A stretch of 64,000 nt of DNA from Streptomyces sp. NBC_00376 (GCF_036077095.1 NZ_CP107962.1:310001-374000); one strand, 5' to 3'. Positions 15,573 to 23,591 are shown, counted from the first letter of the stretch. Made by a program: numbers and translations. Notes: generated by a model not told the origin, from the sequence alone.

Positions 15573-15985
15573 CGGGCCACCGCCGTCCGGGCAGAGACCG
15601 CGGCCGTCGGGGCGGGCGCGAAGCCGGGCGGGCAATTGCTGGGGTCGCACTTCCACCGGGTGCACAACGGGCAGACGTCGTTCATCGACGGCCGGTGCAG
15701 GACGAGCACGGGCTGGCGCACGTACCCGGGCGCCATCTCGGCGAGCGAGCGGCGTGCGTGGCGGCCGGCGGACCGGGCGCGGTGGTCGCCGCCGGCCATC
15801 AGCTGGCGGACGAGCCGGTGGAACGAAGTGTCGGTCTCGTCTCGCTCGTAGCCGCTGCCGTTGTGCCCGCTGCCGTCGTCCTCGCGGCCGATCTCACGGC
15901 CGACCTCGTCAGCCTCTCCGGCGCGGAGTGCGGGGGCGGTGCCCGTGCTACCGACATGGGTGGGCGTGAAGGTCATAATGCTCAT
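15569..15985 (-). CDS. Hypothetical protein with C-terminal Cys cluster (138 aa)
   Basis: ATG 15985 (MSIMTFTPTHVGS) with AAGGAG ~12 nt upstream; a second ATG lies 9 nt downstream and is better spaced. The C-terminal part carries CPLCTRWKCDPSNCPPG, four Cys with zinc-knuckle-like spacing. An acidic Gly/Glu/Asp segment precedes a helical region. It ends in an ATGA overlap with the 38-aa gene. No family recognised. Confidence 0.6.
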   Translation of the reverse strand: MSIMTFTPTHVGSTGTAPALRAGEADEVGREIGREDDGSGHNGSGYERDETDTSFHRLVRQLMAGGDHRARSAGRHARRSLAEMAPGYVRQPVLVLHRPSMNDVCPLCTRWKCDPSNCPPGFAPAPTAAVSARTAVAR

Positions 15986-16166
15986 GCGGATCAGGTCTCC
16001 TTGCTCGGAGGATCCGTGCTGGCCCCCGGCACGTATGGCGTGTGGAGCGCCGTGTCGGGGGTCGCCCCGTTCCGGGGCTGCGCACAGTGGGGTTGTCCTG
16101 TAGCCCCACGCCGACACCAGCCCGTGATGCGGCGGGCTGGGAACGACGTGCAGAACAGGCGCAGGG

Positions 16167-16589
16167 TTAGGCCGCGACCGGACCGGACTCCATGACGTAG
16201 GCGAGTGAGATCCGCTCGCGGGCCGCGGCGTTGAGCTCCAGGAGGTGCTGCCAGTCGGCAGCAGTCGCGGCGGCGAGACGGCTGGGCTGGCGGATCTCCC
16301 GATCGACCGCCAGCTCCTGCCCGGTACGGCCGCCGCGGACCAGATCGTCGCTCGCCCGATCACCGGCCCCGTCGCGCAGCGCGAGCTCCTCGCAGGCCGC
16401 CCGAACCGGGCACCGCCCACAAACCTGTCGGGCACTGGCCTGCTGCGCCGCCCAGATCGCGGGCGGCACGTCGTTGCGGTTGAACAAGACGTTCCGGCCA
16501 CTGCAGCGGGCGCCGGCGTCGATGGCGGCCTGGAGCACGGGGCGACGCGTCCGGCGGGCGACCTCGGGCGAAATCCTGTTGAGCGTCAT
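16167..16589 (-). CDS. WhiB-family iron-sulphur transcription factor
   Basis: 140 residues. The WhiB domain is seen with four Cys: ARCSG near residue 29 and QVCGRCPVRAACEE near 57-66 (C-x2-C-x5-C), which hold a 4Fe-4S cluster in the family. The usual GVWGG turn is not clear, so it is a divergent, plasmid-type WhiB-like protein. GGAAGGA lies ~8 nt before ATG 16589. WhiB-like proteins regulate genes together with sigma factors; here it may tune the tra operon in which it lies. Confidence 0.8.
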   Translation of the reverse strand: MTLNRISPEVARRTRRPVLQAAIDAGARCSGRNVLFNRNDVPPAIWAAQQASARQVCGRCPVRAACEELALRDGAGDRASDDLVRGGRTGQELAVDREIRQPSRLAAATAADWQHLLELNAAARERISLAYVMESGPVAA

Positions 16590-16623
16590 GACAGTCCTTC
16601 CGTGGTGGGCTGGTGTGCGGGCA

Positions 16624-16667
16624 GCGTGATGAGCCCCCAGGCCGGGGTGCCTGGGGGCTCATCACGC
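16624..16667 (-). terminator. 18-bp perfect hairpin behind first tra gene
   Basis: Arms 16624-16641 and 16650-16667, 8-nt loop, 9 nt after the stop at 16676 and before the WhiB-like gene. Confidence 0.75.
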
Positions 16668-16675
16668 GTGAGTTG

Positions 16676-17494
16676 TCAGATGTGGAGGGGCTTGAGAGGC
16701 AGGCCGGGGCCGCCGTGCGTCGGAGCGGGCCAGGCGGCGGCGCGGCGGATGAGCTCGTGCTCATCGACGAGGGTCGTCGGCCGGACTTTGGGGAGTGGGA
16801 CGTTGTGACGGTCGCGGGTCGCCTGGCCCACGCTTGGAAGAGCCTGCCGCAGCGACCGCTGTCGCGCTCGGGCCTCGCCCCGCCGCTCAACACGGCGCTG
16901 CTCATTCGCGATCCGGTCACGGTGGGCCTGCTGCTCGCGGGAGAGTACGGCGGTGGCCTCGGTCTCGCGGAGCGCGATCTCCAGTTCGCGGCCTGCAGCG
17001 CACCGGCCGTCGGCCCGACACGTCGTGCATGTGGCGCGATGCGCGATGACGGTGCGGCGGGCCCGCGCCAGCAGCGGGAGCAATCGGATCCCGATGGGGT
17101 CTACCTGCCGTTCGCGGGTGGCCGCGATCCTGTACACCGGGGTGCCCGGTGCCGGGAGTGGCTTGAAGTGCTGGCGGGCGGGACGGAGATAGGACGCGGT
17201 CGCTTCCGCGACCTGGAGCTGCTCGCGCCACATGTCAGCCGTGATGTCGATGTTCAGGAGCTGGTTGCTCCCTCCACATCGGCGTGTACTGCGGGGCCGG
17301 TGATGCGGCGCGACCTTGGGTGTCTGCAGGCCGGTGATAGGACACCAGGAGTCGCAGTCTCTGCAGACCAGAGAAGTCTCGTCCGGCAGCAGGTTGATCT
17401 CCTGTACAGGCAAGGTGCTGAGTGCCAGGGCTGGGCGGTGGTTCGTGCGGGCGGTGCGGGTTCGGGACGGACGCTTTGCGCTGGCAGCGGGCAT
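16676..17494 (-). CDS. Hypothetical protein with two Cys clusters, first gene of tra operon
   Basis: 272 residues from ATG 17494 (MPAASAKRPSRTR), with AAGGAG 5 nt upstream. Two Cys groups are visible: LVCRDCDSWCPITG near residue 50 and TCTTCRADGRCAAG near 175, which may form zinc sites. The second half is a long Arg/Glu-rich helix (REQQAHRDRIANEQRRVE). No family recognised. It is the first gene downstream of the shared regulatory region with the GntR repressor and therefore the first product of the operon. Confidence 0.65.
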   Translation of the reverse strand: MPAASAKRPSRTRTARTNHRPALALSTLPVQEINLLPDETSLVCRDCDSWCPITGLQTPKVAPHHRPRSTRRCGGSNQLLNIDITADMWREQLQVAEATASYLRPARQHFKPLPAPGTPVYRIAATRERQVDPIGIRLLPLLARARRTVIAHRATCTTCRADGRCAAGRELEIALRETEATAVLSREQQAHRDRIANEQRRVERRGEARARQRSLRQALPSVGQATRDRHNVPLPKVRPTTLVDEHELIRRAAAWPAPTHGGPGLPLKPLHI

Positions 17495-17538
17495 TAAGGC
17501 TCCTTGAGTTATGGAAGCAAGGCGGCGAGGCTGCTCTC

Positions 17539-17571
17539 TCTGGGCAACAGGCACATGCCCTGTTGCCCAGA
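17539..17571 (-). other. Hairpin in the 5' leader of the tra operon
   Basis: TCTGGGCAACAGG (17539-17551) pairs with 17559-17571. It lies between the operator cluster and the first tra gene, so it may be a leader attenuator rather than a terminator. Confidence 0.45.
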
Positions 17572-17700
17572 CAGCGCATCAGGGCCGCGAGATAACAGTT
17601 GTCGCCCGTTCCAGGGGATTTGGTGGAGCTATCAACCCCGGGACCACGCATGTAAGCGTTGCGGCGACAAAGTCTTGCGGTAGTGCCGACAGCAGAAACT

Positions 17701-17817
17701 TCGCTAGCGACGTCACCAGAAAAGCAGTACCTCGCTAGCGATGTCAACACTTCGATAGCGAGGTATGCTCGTGTCGATATGATCAGTGACGCCGACCAGA
17801 AGTACGATCGCTAGCGA
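17701..17817. promoter_or_regulatory. Four GntR-type operators between tra operon and repressor gene
   Basis: TCGCTAGCGA, a perfect 10-bp palindrome, occurs at 17701-17710, 17732-17741 and 17808-17817; TCGATAGCGA, one mismatch, is at 17752-17761. The last copy ends 14 nt before the repressor ATG. The sites cover the divergent promoter region, the usual layout for KorSA/TraR-like control of transfer and self-control. Confidence 0.8.
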
Positions 17818-17831
17818 GGCAGGGAGAGGGG

Positions 17832-18584
17832 ATGACTGGCGGATCCAGCAAGCAGCCGAAGTACCGACAGATTGCTGACACGTTGCGTGCGGCGATCGAC
17901 GCGGGCGAGTACCAGCCGGGTGACCGACTCCCCGGCGAGAATCCATTGGCGGCAGAACATGATGTTGCAGTCATGACTGCACGTCAGGCCCTGAACGCCC
18001 TCAAGGCCGAAGGACTCGTCGAATCCCGCAGGGGTGCGGGATTTTTCGTGCGCTCGTTCCGCCCGATCCGCCGCCGTAGCATCAGCCGTTTGGCCCGTGA
18101 GCAGTGGAAATCTGGAGTGTCCATCTTTTCGGCAGACGACGAGCGTTCACTGACCGCAGAAACCGAGCTTCTCGGCGCCATCACGCCACCTGAGCCGATC
18201 GGCAGGGTCCTCAACCTCGATGCTGACGCGGAGGTCTTCGCCCGCTTTCGTCGGCATATCGTCGACGGCAGGCCTGTCCTACTCTCGACGTCATACCTCC
18301 CAAATGACCTTGTAGCTGGCTCACGTATCACCGAGAACGACACAGGGCCAGGGGGCATCTACGCCAGGCTGGCGGAGTTGGGCGCTGAGCCGAACCACTT
18401 TCGTGAAGAGCTGCGTGTTCGCACACCGTCCGCTGAGGATGCGAAGCGCCTCCACCTGGCGGTCGACACGCCTGTGATCAAAATCTGCCGTACCGCGTAC
18501 ACAGCTGAGGGGCGCGCTGTAGAGGTCAACGAGATGACACTCGATTCTGCGGCTTACGTCCTCGAATACGACTTTCCTGCCTGA
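17832..18584 (+). CDS. GntR-family (HutC/UTRA) transcriptional repressor of transfer
   Basis: 250 residues. Residues ~8-75 are a GntR winged helix (KYRQIADTLRAAIDAGEY, PGDRLPGENPLAAEHDV, TARQALNALKAEGLVESRRG). Residues ~95-245 match the UTRA effector domain (SIFSADDERSLTAETELLG to NEMTLDSAAYVLEY). GGGAGAGG precedes ATG 17832. On Streptomyces plasmids and integrative elements such proteins (KorSA, TraR, Pra-control types) hold the tra genes silent and repress themselves. Divergent orientation to the tra operon and the four palindromes upstream support this. Its ligand is unknown. Confidence 0.9.
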   Translation: MTGGSSKQPKYRQIADTLRAAIDAGEYQPGDRLPGENPLAAEHDVAVMTARQALNALKAEGLVESRRGAGFFVRSFRPIRRRSISRLAREQWKSGVSIFSADDERSLTAETELLGAITPPEPIGRVLNLDADAEVFARFRRHIVDGRPVLLSTSYLPNDLVAGSRITENDTGPGGIYARLAELGAEPNHFREELRVRTPSAEDAKRLHLAVDTPVIKICRTAYTAEGRAVEVNEMTLDSAAYVLEYDFPA

Positions 18585-18904
18585 TCGCAACCCCTGCCCG
18601 CACCAAGGCTGCCCCACAGGAGCTCGATCGAAATGACGTTTGATCGTCCGCCATAGAAAAGACGAAGCCGCCCCGTCCCGGCAAGGACGAAGCGGCTTCT
18701 TCAGTCCGACTCGCAGGAACTTCCAGGAACCCGAGTCGTGCCGGTGAGGTGACCTCGCCGGGGTGATGCCCGTGGACCAGTGGGTCCGCGTCAGTCACCT
18801 GTACCCAGATTATGCGATGCGCGTCGCGCGACGCCACCACCTGGGTCACCTGTAAGGTCACGCCGCTGGTCGCGGCTCCCCTAAACAGGGGAGAACCACC
18901 ACAA
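18585..18904. other. Gene-free stretch between repressor and replication leader
   Basis: No coding frame is supported. It holds the hairpin at 18664-18699, two copies of GTCACCTGTA (near 18794 and 18845) and a GC-rich 17-bp element at 18814-18830 that recurs at 21434-21450. An origin or promoter for the replication gene could lie here. Confidence 0.5.
18664..18699 (+). terminator. Hairpin behind the GntR gene
   Basis: GAAGCCGC (18664-18671) pairs with GCGGCTTC (18692-18699), followed by TTCAGT; 80 nt after the repressor stop. Confidence 0.5.
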
Positions 18905-19119
18905 ATGCATCGCCCCTACTACCACCGTGAGCTTTCAGCCGTAGTCTCGGCAACTTTTGCCAGCCTGGGTGTCACGCCGGACTCCGAATCCGGCCTTGGA
19001 ACAGGTATGACACCCACCCTGACCCTCGCCAACCAAACCGTTGACGCTGTGCCTTGCCCGTCCGGCGAGGCGCGAGGCAAGGCCTTCTCCCGTCGTGCGT
19101 GCAGCAGCGGGAGAAGGGC
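18876..19119 (+). other. Structured leader upstream of replication gene (possible attenuator)
   Basis: Several stems are visible: CTCCCCT/AGGGGAG at 18876-18893, which hides the GGGGAG ribosome site of the ORF at 18905; GGGTGTCA/TGACACCC at 18967-19015 enclosing CCGGA/TCCGG; GCCTTGCC/GGCAAGGC at 19051-19083; and GCCTTCTCCCG/CGGGAGAAGG(GC) at 19082-19119. The last two share bases near 19082, so they compete. This suggests RNA-level control of the downstream gene. Confidence 0.45.
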
Positions 19120-19216
19120 TTGCGGGGCTAACCCTCGCATCGGCCACCGTGCCGCCATGACCTCAACTTCTCCTCTTCTTGCCCATGTGCCCGCCCTGAT
19201 TCAGGTAGCCCGGTGA
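18905..19216 (+). CDS. Short ORF coupled to the replication-type gene
   Basis: 103 codons from ATG 18905, GGGGAG ~9 nt upstream but inside a hairpin. Its TGA overlaps the GTG start of the next gene (GTGA). Composition is unremarkable, with no domain, and the frame runs through several strong stem-loops. It may be a leader peptide whose translation opens the leader RNA, or chance. Confidence 0.35.
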   Translation: MHRPYYHRELSAVVSATFASLGVTPDSESGLGTGMTPTLTLANQTVDAVPCPSGEARGKAFSRRACSSGRRACGANPRIGHRAAMTSTSPLLAHVPALIQVAR

Positions 19217-21393
19217 GCGCCATGGTGACGTCGGCCGCCACGCTCGCGCGTCCCCAGACGAAGTTCGTCGGCGGGTCATCGCGCCGTCGGCTGCGGTCGG
19301 TCCCGGCGCAGGCCGGTCCGGTCGTTCCGCTAGAGCTGGGCAACCCGCTCCAGCTGTCGAAGACGATGCGGACCCGGCTGCTCGCCGCAGTGCGGGCGCT
19401 GGTGTCGTCCACGGCGCTGGCCGGTGCGTCGGACGGCGCGCGGCTGGCCTCGGTGGTATTAGCAGCGAAGGCGAGGGTCCGTGACGACTACCAGGCGTCA
19501 ATCTGGGCTGCGGAGCTCGGTCGGTGGCTGGGGGTGTCTGAGTCGACGGTCGCGCACACAGTGCTACCGCAGCTGCGGGGGGCGGGGTTCCTCGAGTCGA
19601 ACGTCGCGACGAACGCCATCGGGCACGTGACAGGCCTGAAGTGCTCGGTGATCCCGATGTACCGGGCGCAGAAGGCCGGCGACCGGCGGCACGCGCTGGC
19701 ACTGTCCCGCTCGGAGCTGGCGGTGCTGCTCCGTTTGATCGAGGTGTTGTTCGGTCCGGGGTGGGCGCCGAAGGGCAAGGCGCCTGTCCCGGCCGGGCTG
19801 CTCGCCGGGCGTACGGGGCGGGGTGCGGCCACCGATCGGCTCGGGCTGCTGTTGATGGTGCTGACGACGGGTCCGGCAGGGTGGCTGCGGATGTGCCCCG
19901 GGTCGGTGGACACCGACCGCGGGCGTCCGGCGGCAACAGTCGGGCGGCTACTGGGTTGCACGGCTGCCGCCGGTGCAAAGGTGCTCAAGCGCCTCCAAGA
20001 GCACGGCGTCGCGGACGTGGTGCGACAGGAGACCAGCTCGGGCCTGAACGCGCGCTCGCGTGTGCGCCTGGTGCCGGTGGCCAAGGCCCACGGTCTGGCC
20101 GTTCGGGAGGCCCCCCGGGCGGCACAGGCCGTGTTCTCAGACCTCGCCGATACTGCATCCGGAGATCTCGAGCCCAGCAAGACGGACAAGTCCCTTGTGA
20201 TTACTGGGGCGGAGAGCCCCGGACAGGCCGAGAGGGCCGGATCGGCAGACCTCGCCGCAACTGCACAGCACCACGCTCTCCACGCTCCTGTGGTTACTGC
20301 CCGTGGGTCTCTTACGCTATCTGGTGGCTTTTCCGGCGAAGGCCGTCGTGGGTCCGGTGATCTCCCGGACCACGCGCGTGCGCGCGAGGACGGCCCACTG
20401 CGTGGGGAACAGCCGAAGGAGTACTCGGTCGTCGACGGCGCGAAGTGCGGACACGGGCCGGTGGCCAGAGCTTCGGTGCAGGTCGTGAACAGTGCGGGGC
20501 AGGGCAGGCAGCAGCCAGGGAGGGTGCCTCTGCCGCCGGAGGATCTGCGGGCCATCCTGGCGCCAGTCGACCTGGTCTGGGCGCGGCTGGAACGCCCAGC
20601 CGCCCGCCGCCTGGTGGAAGCCGCGACCCGCAGAGAGCTAGCCCGGGCGGTCGGGTTTGCCGGTCGCACGGATGCGCCGCAGGTCCTCGCAGACCGGCTC
20701 GCCCGGCGCCTGACTGACCAGATGCGACTGGCCGGGCCGATCAAGGACCCGGTGGGCTGGCTGATCGGCCTAGGCCTGCCACAGCGTCAGGAGTGCGGCG
20801 ACGTACGGTGCGACGACCGCGTGCTGCTCAGCTCCGGCCAGGACTGCCCGCGCTGCGAAGACCGGCAGGCCGACCGCGGTGCCCAGCGCCGCACGGTCGC
20901 GGCCGCCGTCGACACCGCCATGCCCGGGGCCTCGGAGACCGAGCGCCGAGCAGCAACCGAGCAGCAACTGCACCAGGCCGTGACGGCCAGGGCGTGGACG
21001 AAAGCGCACGAGTGGGAGCAGCACCGCGCTCGCCAGGCCGGCGCAGTTCAGGCCCGTGCTGAAGCGGCGGCCGCGCAGCCGCCTGCGGATGTCCCGTCCG
21101 CACCGATGGCCCGGATCATGCTGCCTGCGCCGCGTCCGGTCGCCGTGCCTGACCCGGTCGTCGACGACGTCGACCAGGAGCAGGAGCTCGTCCTGGAGGA
21201 GCTGACCCGCGAGCAGGTCCGCGACTGGCGGGTGTGGGCGATGAGGGACCACCAGGTGGTGTTCGATCACATTGATCAGCATGGCGAGACGTCGGCCAGA
21301 CGACTGTTCAGCCACCAGCTGGTCGATGAAGCGCAGCGCCTGGCGGGTACCCACCACCTGGTTCTCGGGCACACCACCTGGAGCCATGCATGA
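19213..21393 (+). CDS. Plasmid replication-type protein with winged helices and zinc ribbon
   Basis: 726 residues from GTG 19213; ATG 19222 is an alternative. Residues ~85-140 look like a winged helix (YQASIWAAELGRWLGVSEST). A second winged-helix-like unit follows near 230-285 (TVGRLLGCTAAAGAKVLKRL). A Ser/Gly-rich low-complexity linker spans ~310-430. A Cys cluster (ECGDVRCDD...DCPRCEDR) near 525-550 forms a probable zinc ribbon. A charged helical tail completes it. The layout resembles replication initiators of Streptomyces linear and circular plasmids; that role is inferred from domains and from neighbouring transfer genes. No catalytic motif was seen. Confidence 0.6.
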   Translation: MSAMVTSAATLARPQTKFVGGSSRRRLRSVPAQAGPVVPLELGNPLQLSKTMRTRLLAAVRALVSSTALAGASDGARLASVVLAAKARVRDDYQASIWAAELGRWLGVSESTVAHTVLPQLRGAGFLESNVATNAIGHVTGLKCSVIPMYRAQKAGDRRHALALSRSELAVLLRLIEVLFGPGWAPKGKAPVPAGLLAGRTGRGAATDRLGLLLMVLTTGPAGWLRMCPGSVDTDRGRPAATVGRLLGCTAAAGAKVLKRLQEHGVADVVRQETSSGLNARSRVRLVPVAKAHGLAVREAPRAAQAVFSDLADTASGDLEPSKTDKSLVITGAESPGQAERAGSADLAATAQHHALHAPVVTARGSLTLSGGFSGEGRRGSGDLPDHARAREDGPLRGEQPKEYSVVDGAKCGHGPVARASVQVVNSAGQGRQQPGRVPLPPEDLRAILAPVDLVWARLERPAARRLVEAATRRELARAVGFAGRTDAPQVLADRLARRLTDQMRLAGPIKDPVGWLIGLGLPQRQECGDVRCDDRVLLSSGQDCPRCEDRQADRGAQRRTVAAAVDTAMPGASETERRAATEQQLHQAVTARAWTKAHEWEQHRARQAGAVQARAEAAAAQPPADVPSAPMARIMLPAPRPVAVPDPVVDDVDQEQELVLEELTREQVRDWRVWAMRDHQVVFDHIDQHGETSARRLFSHQLVDEAQRLAGTHHLVLGHTTWSHA

Positions 21394-21615
21394 GCGGCGG
21401 CGAGGTGACCGGCGTTGGGTCGTACTGCGGTCGGCGATGCGCGTCGCGCGGAAGAAGGGCAGCGGCCAGAAGCCGAAGCAGAAGTCCTGGGTCGTCCGTA
21501 TCCTGCGGTGCAACGGGCGCGAGTCGATGAGCCTCAGTGCCGCGATCGGCGCGCTGGTTACCGAGTTAGTCTGGGAACTCCCGGCCGTCGGGCCGCGCCC
21601 TCACTCAAGTACGAC

Positions 21616-21643
21616 GGCTCACCTCCGCTCGCGCGGAGAGGAC
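21616..21643 (+). CRISPR. Orphan CRISPR repeat, GGAC variant
   Basis: A single 28-nt copy of the I-E repeat lies 4 kb away from array 1. It carries the same one-base change (GAGAGGAC instead of GAGAGCAC) as the two outermost repeats of array 1 at 25599 and 25660. No second repeat lies at 61 nt on either side. It is probably a relic of an older, longer array or a recombination scar. Confidence 0.85.
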
Positions 21644-21654
21644 GCCGGAACCCT

Positions 21655-21831
21655 CTACCAGGTCTCCTCACCCAGGAGAAACTTGCGGACCGTGCCGGGG
21701 TCAGTCGTGACACGGTACAGCGCATCGAGCATGCCACCACCAACCTCCGGCAGGCCGACCTCCTACGGATCGCCCGCGCCCTGGATACCCGGCTCGCCGA
21801 CCTCCTCCAGGAGCAAGCCAGGCTTGACTAG
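21655..21831 (+). pseudogene. XRE-family HTH protein truncated at its N-terminus by the orphan repeat
   Basis: LLTQEKLADRAGVSRDTVQR and the following IARALDTRLADLLQ form most of a Cro/CI helix-turn-helix domain, ending at TAG 21829-21831. Upstream, the frame reads straight through the orphan CRISPR repeat, and the first helix of the domain is missing. A fusion product from an upstream start (21415) is possible but would carry repeat-encoded residues. Confidence 0.6.
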
Positions 21832-21849
21832 TACTTCTGGCCGCATCAA

Positions 21850-21948
21850 TCAAACTTCGACCTTTTGGGCCAAGTGGATTGCGCCACCGCAGTAGCAGAA
21901 CATGATGCGGCTGGTTGCCAGGCATCGGACGGCATTCCTGGTGGTCAT
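21850..21948 (-). CDS. 32-aa Cys-containing peptide
   Basis: ATG 21948 with GAGGA ~6 nt upstream. The peptide MTTRNAVRCLATSRIMFCYC... holds three Cys. It follows three small coupled genes on the same strand. It may be chance; no family is known to me. Confidence 0.35.
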   Translation of the reverse strand: MTTRNAVRCLATSRIMFCYCGGAIHLAQKVEV

Positions 21949-22073
21949 GTAGTCCTCGTGTGATGTGGAACGGATGGCCCCCGCCCGACCCCGGCCGCCG
22001 ACGGCTTCGGGGTCGAGCGGGAGTAGGGCCCGCCCGCGACTGATCGGCGCGAGCAGCAGCCGCGAGCGGGAGA

Positions 22074-22256
22074 TCAGGGTCGGGTGCTCGGCTTTGGCTT
22101 GGCGGGCCACTGCGTGCCGGGGCGATCCCACGACGGCCGGTGGTACGGGTCGTAGTGGTCGCCCGTATGCCCAGGCTCCCGCGTGCACCGGGCACTCGTC
22201 TGCTGGTGCACGTCCCAGCAGTAGCACGGGATGATGTCCGACGACTCGTCCCTCAT
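22074..22256 (-). CDS. Cys/His-rich small protein (60 aa)
   Basis: ATG 22256 overlaps the stop of the upstream gene (ATGA). Cys and His residues are dense: IIPCYCWDVHQQTSARCTRE and GHTGDHYDPYH, a pattern known from small putative zinc-binding proteins of actinobacterial plasmids and phages. Third of three coupled genes. Confidence 0.6.
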   Translation of the reverse strand: MRDESSDIIPCYCWDVHQQTSARCTREPGHTGDHYDPYHRPSWDRPGTQWPAKPKPSTRP

Positions 22257-22405
22257 CGGCGTGCCTCCCGCCACGCGCGGCCGAGCCGTACCACCGTGGC
22301 ACAGGCGGACCCTGCTCGGCAGGCAGCGCAGGTCAAGGTGTGCCCGAGTAGCGTGCGGTAAGCCCTTTCGCCGTGTGGCCGGGCGGGTTTCGTCAGGGTG
22401 ATCAT
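22253..22405 (-). CDS. Cys-containing small protein (50 aa)
   Basis: ATG 22405 overlaps the upstream stop (ATGA). The peptide has LTCAACRAGSAC, a three-Cys group suited for metal binding, with a basic tail. Second of three coupled genes; function unknown. Confidence 0.6.
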   Translation of the reverse strand: MITLTKPARPHGERAYRTLLGHTLTCAACRAGSACATVVRLGRAWREARR

Positions 22406-22614
22406 TGGTGGGCCTTCCAGCATGTGGGGCAGCAGCGGGGGAACCATCTGGCCGGCGTGCCGTGGGCGTCCACCAGGCGGGGGCTGAGGTCGTGCGCCGT
22501 GCCGCTGGCCAGCGCGACGGAGCACCAGAGGCAGTGCGCGCCGCGCTGTTGGGCGCCGGACAGGTCCGCTGGGTCTGGTAGAGCGACCTCGTTCACCTTG
22601 GTTGTCATCGCCAT
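22402..22614 (-). CDS. Cys-rich small protein (70 aa)
   Basis: ATG 22614 (MAMTTKVNEVALPDPADLSG). Two Cys groups, HCLWCSVAL and PRCCPTCWKAH, probably form one zinc site. First of three translationally coupled small genes on the minus strand, opposite to the DUF6879 module. No ribosome site stands out. Confidence 0.6.
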   Translation of the reverse strand: MAMTTKVNEVALPDPADLSGAQQRGAHCLWCSVALASGTAHDLSPRLVDAHGTPARWFPRCCPTCWKAHQ

Positions 22615-22806
22615 GGGCAGCCCTGTCGCAGTCGGTGAGGAATGCCGTCGACCGTAGAGCTCGTCTGTGCGCGCACACCAGCAATGTGCAGATGTGTGCG
22701 CAGAACATCTCTGCAAGGGGGATTCCTGGTCGCGCGCTCTTGACGGTAACGGGCAACTGGCTGACGGTGATGCACACAACTGCACACCACGTGGACGGAG
22801 ACCAGC

Positions 22807-23070
22807 ATGTCGTTACTGTTCATCGGGATCGACCAAAACACTGGGGACCACGAAAGCCCCACAGTGTGGGTCGACCAGGAAAAGAAGGAACTCATCTTCC
22901 AGGGGTGGAAGCCGGGCCCGGAACTCGAAGCCGAATGTGCTGCGCTCGAACTACCTGGCCATGCCGTAGGCATCCCGGACAGTGAGGCTGTGATCCGTAT
23001 CCCCGCCAGGATGGTGCACGTGATCAGGGAGGCGTGCGATGCCGTCGAACGTGCCGCTCAGCTTCCGTGA
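22807..23070 (+). CDS. Hypothetical protein (87 aa) preceding the DUF6879 gene
   Basis: ATG 22807 with GGAGA ~7 nt upstream. It is a small alpha/beta protein (LLFIGIDQNTGDHESPTVWV, ELIFQGWKPGPEL, then AVIRIPARMVHVIREACDAV), probably a cytoplasmic partner of the two genes behind it. Its end overlaps the DUF6879 gene by 32 nt, indicating coupling. Similar small proteins accompany the XRE/DUF6879 module in Streptomyces. Confidence 0.7.
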   Translation: MSLLFIGIDQNTGDHESPTVWVDQEKKELIFQGWKPGPELEAECAALELPGHAVGIPDSEAVIRIPARMVHVIREACDAVERAAQLP

Positions 23071-23569
23071 CCTCCTCGCGGACTGCACCCAGTCCGCAGT
23101 GCACCTGGAGATGCGCGACGCCTACGCAGTCGACTACGAGACCGGCCCCTTCGCCGACTGGCGCGCCGGCCACCGATACGATCCGGCAGATCGTGCGTCA
23201 TGGTGGCGGCCCTGGCTCGACCTCGTCGCCGAGACTGTAGGACGCGGCGTCACCATGCGGCGGGCCCGGATCGTGTCCGAGCCAGTCAGCGAGTACATCC
23301 AGTACGAGCACTCGGGCACTTTCACCAACGTGGCAGCAGGGGAGAATGTGCGGTGGCTGCCCCGGCGCCGGGCGTCAGACATTGCGCTACCAGGAAACGA
23401 CTTCTGGCTGTTCGATGGCCAACTGGTTCAGTGGAACCACTTTGCTGGGGATGGGTCATCTCAAGGGCCTGAAATCACCGAGGACCCAGCGGCGGTGAAG
23501 CTCTGCGCGGACGCCTTCGAGACCGTGTGGGAGCGTGCTGTGCCGCACAACCAGTACACGATCCGCTGA
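23039..23569 (+). CDS. DUF6879-family protein
   Basis: 176 residues. The family pattern is clear: SFRDLLADCTQSAVHLEMRD, then RRARIVSEPVSEYIQYEHSG, VRWLPRR and the end DFWLFDGQLVQWNHFAGDG. These proteins are common in Streptomyces beside XRE/DUF5753 regulators and are thought to form regulatory or toxin-antitoxin-like pairs, but their activity is not established. Overlaps the gene before it and lies 22 nt before the regulator. Confidence 0.85.
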   Translation: MPSNVPLSFRDLLADCTQSAVHLEMRDAYAVDYETGPFADWRAGHRYDPADRASWWRPWLDLVAETVGRGVTMRRARIVSEPVSEYIQYEHSGTFTNVAAGENVRWLPRRRASDIALPGNDFWLFDGQLVQWNHFAGDGSSQGPEITEDPAAVKLCADAFETVWERAVPHNQYTIR

Positions 23570-23591
23570 ACCGAAGCACCGGATAGGCCAC

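Noticed and set aside
18960..19015. Possible tRNA (anticodon-like arm with CCG)
   Set aside because: The 5-bp stem and 7-nt loop fit an anticodon arm, but no D arm, T arm (GGTTCRA) or acceptor stem can be formed around it.
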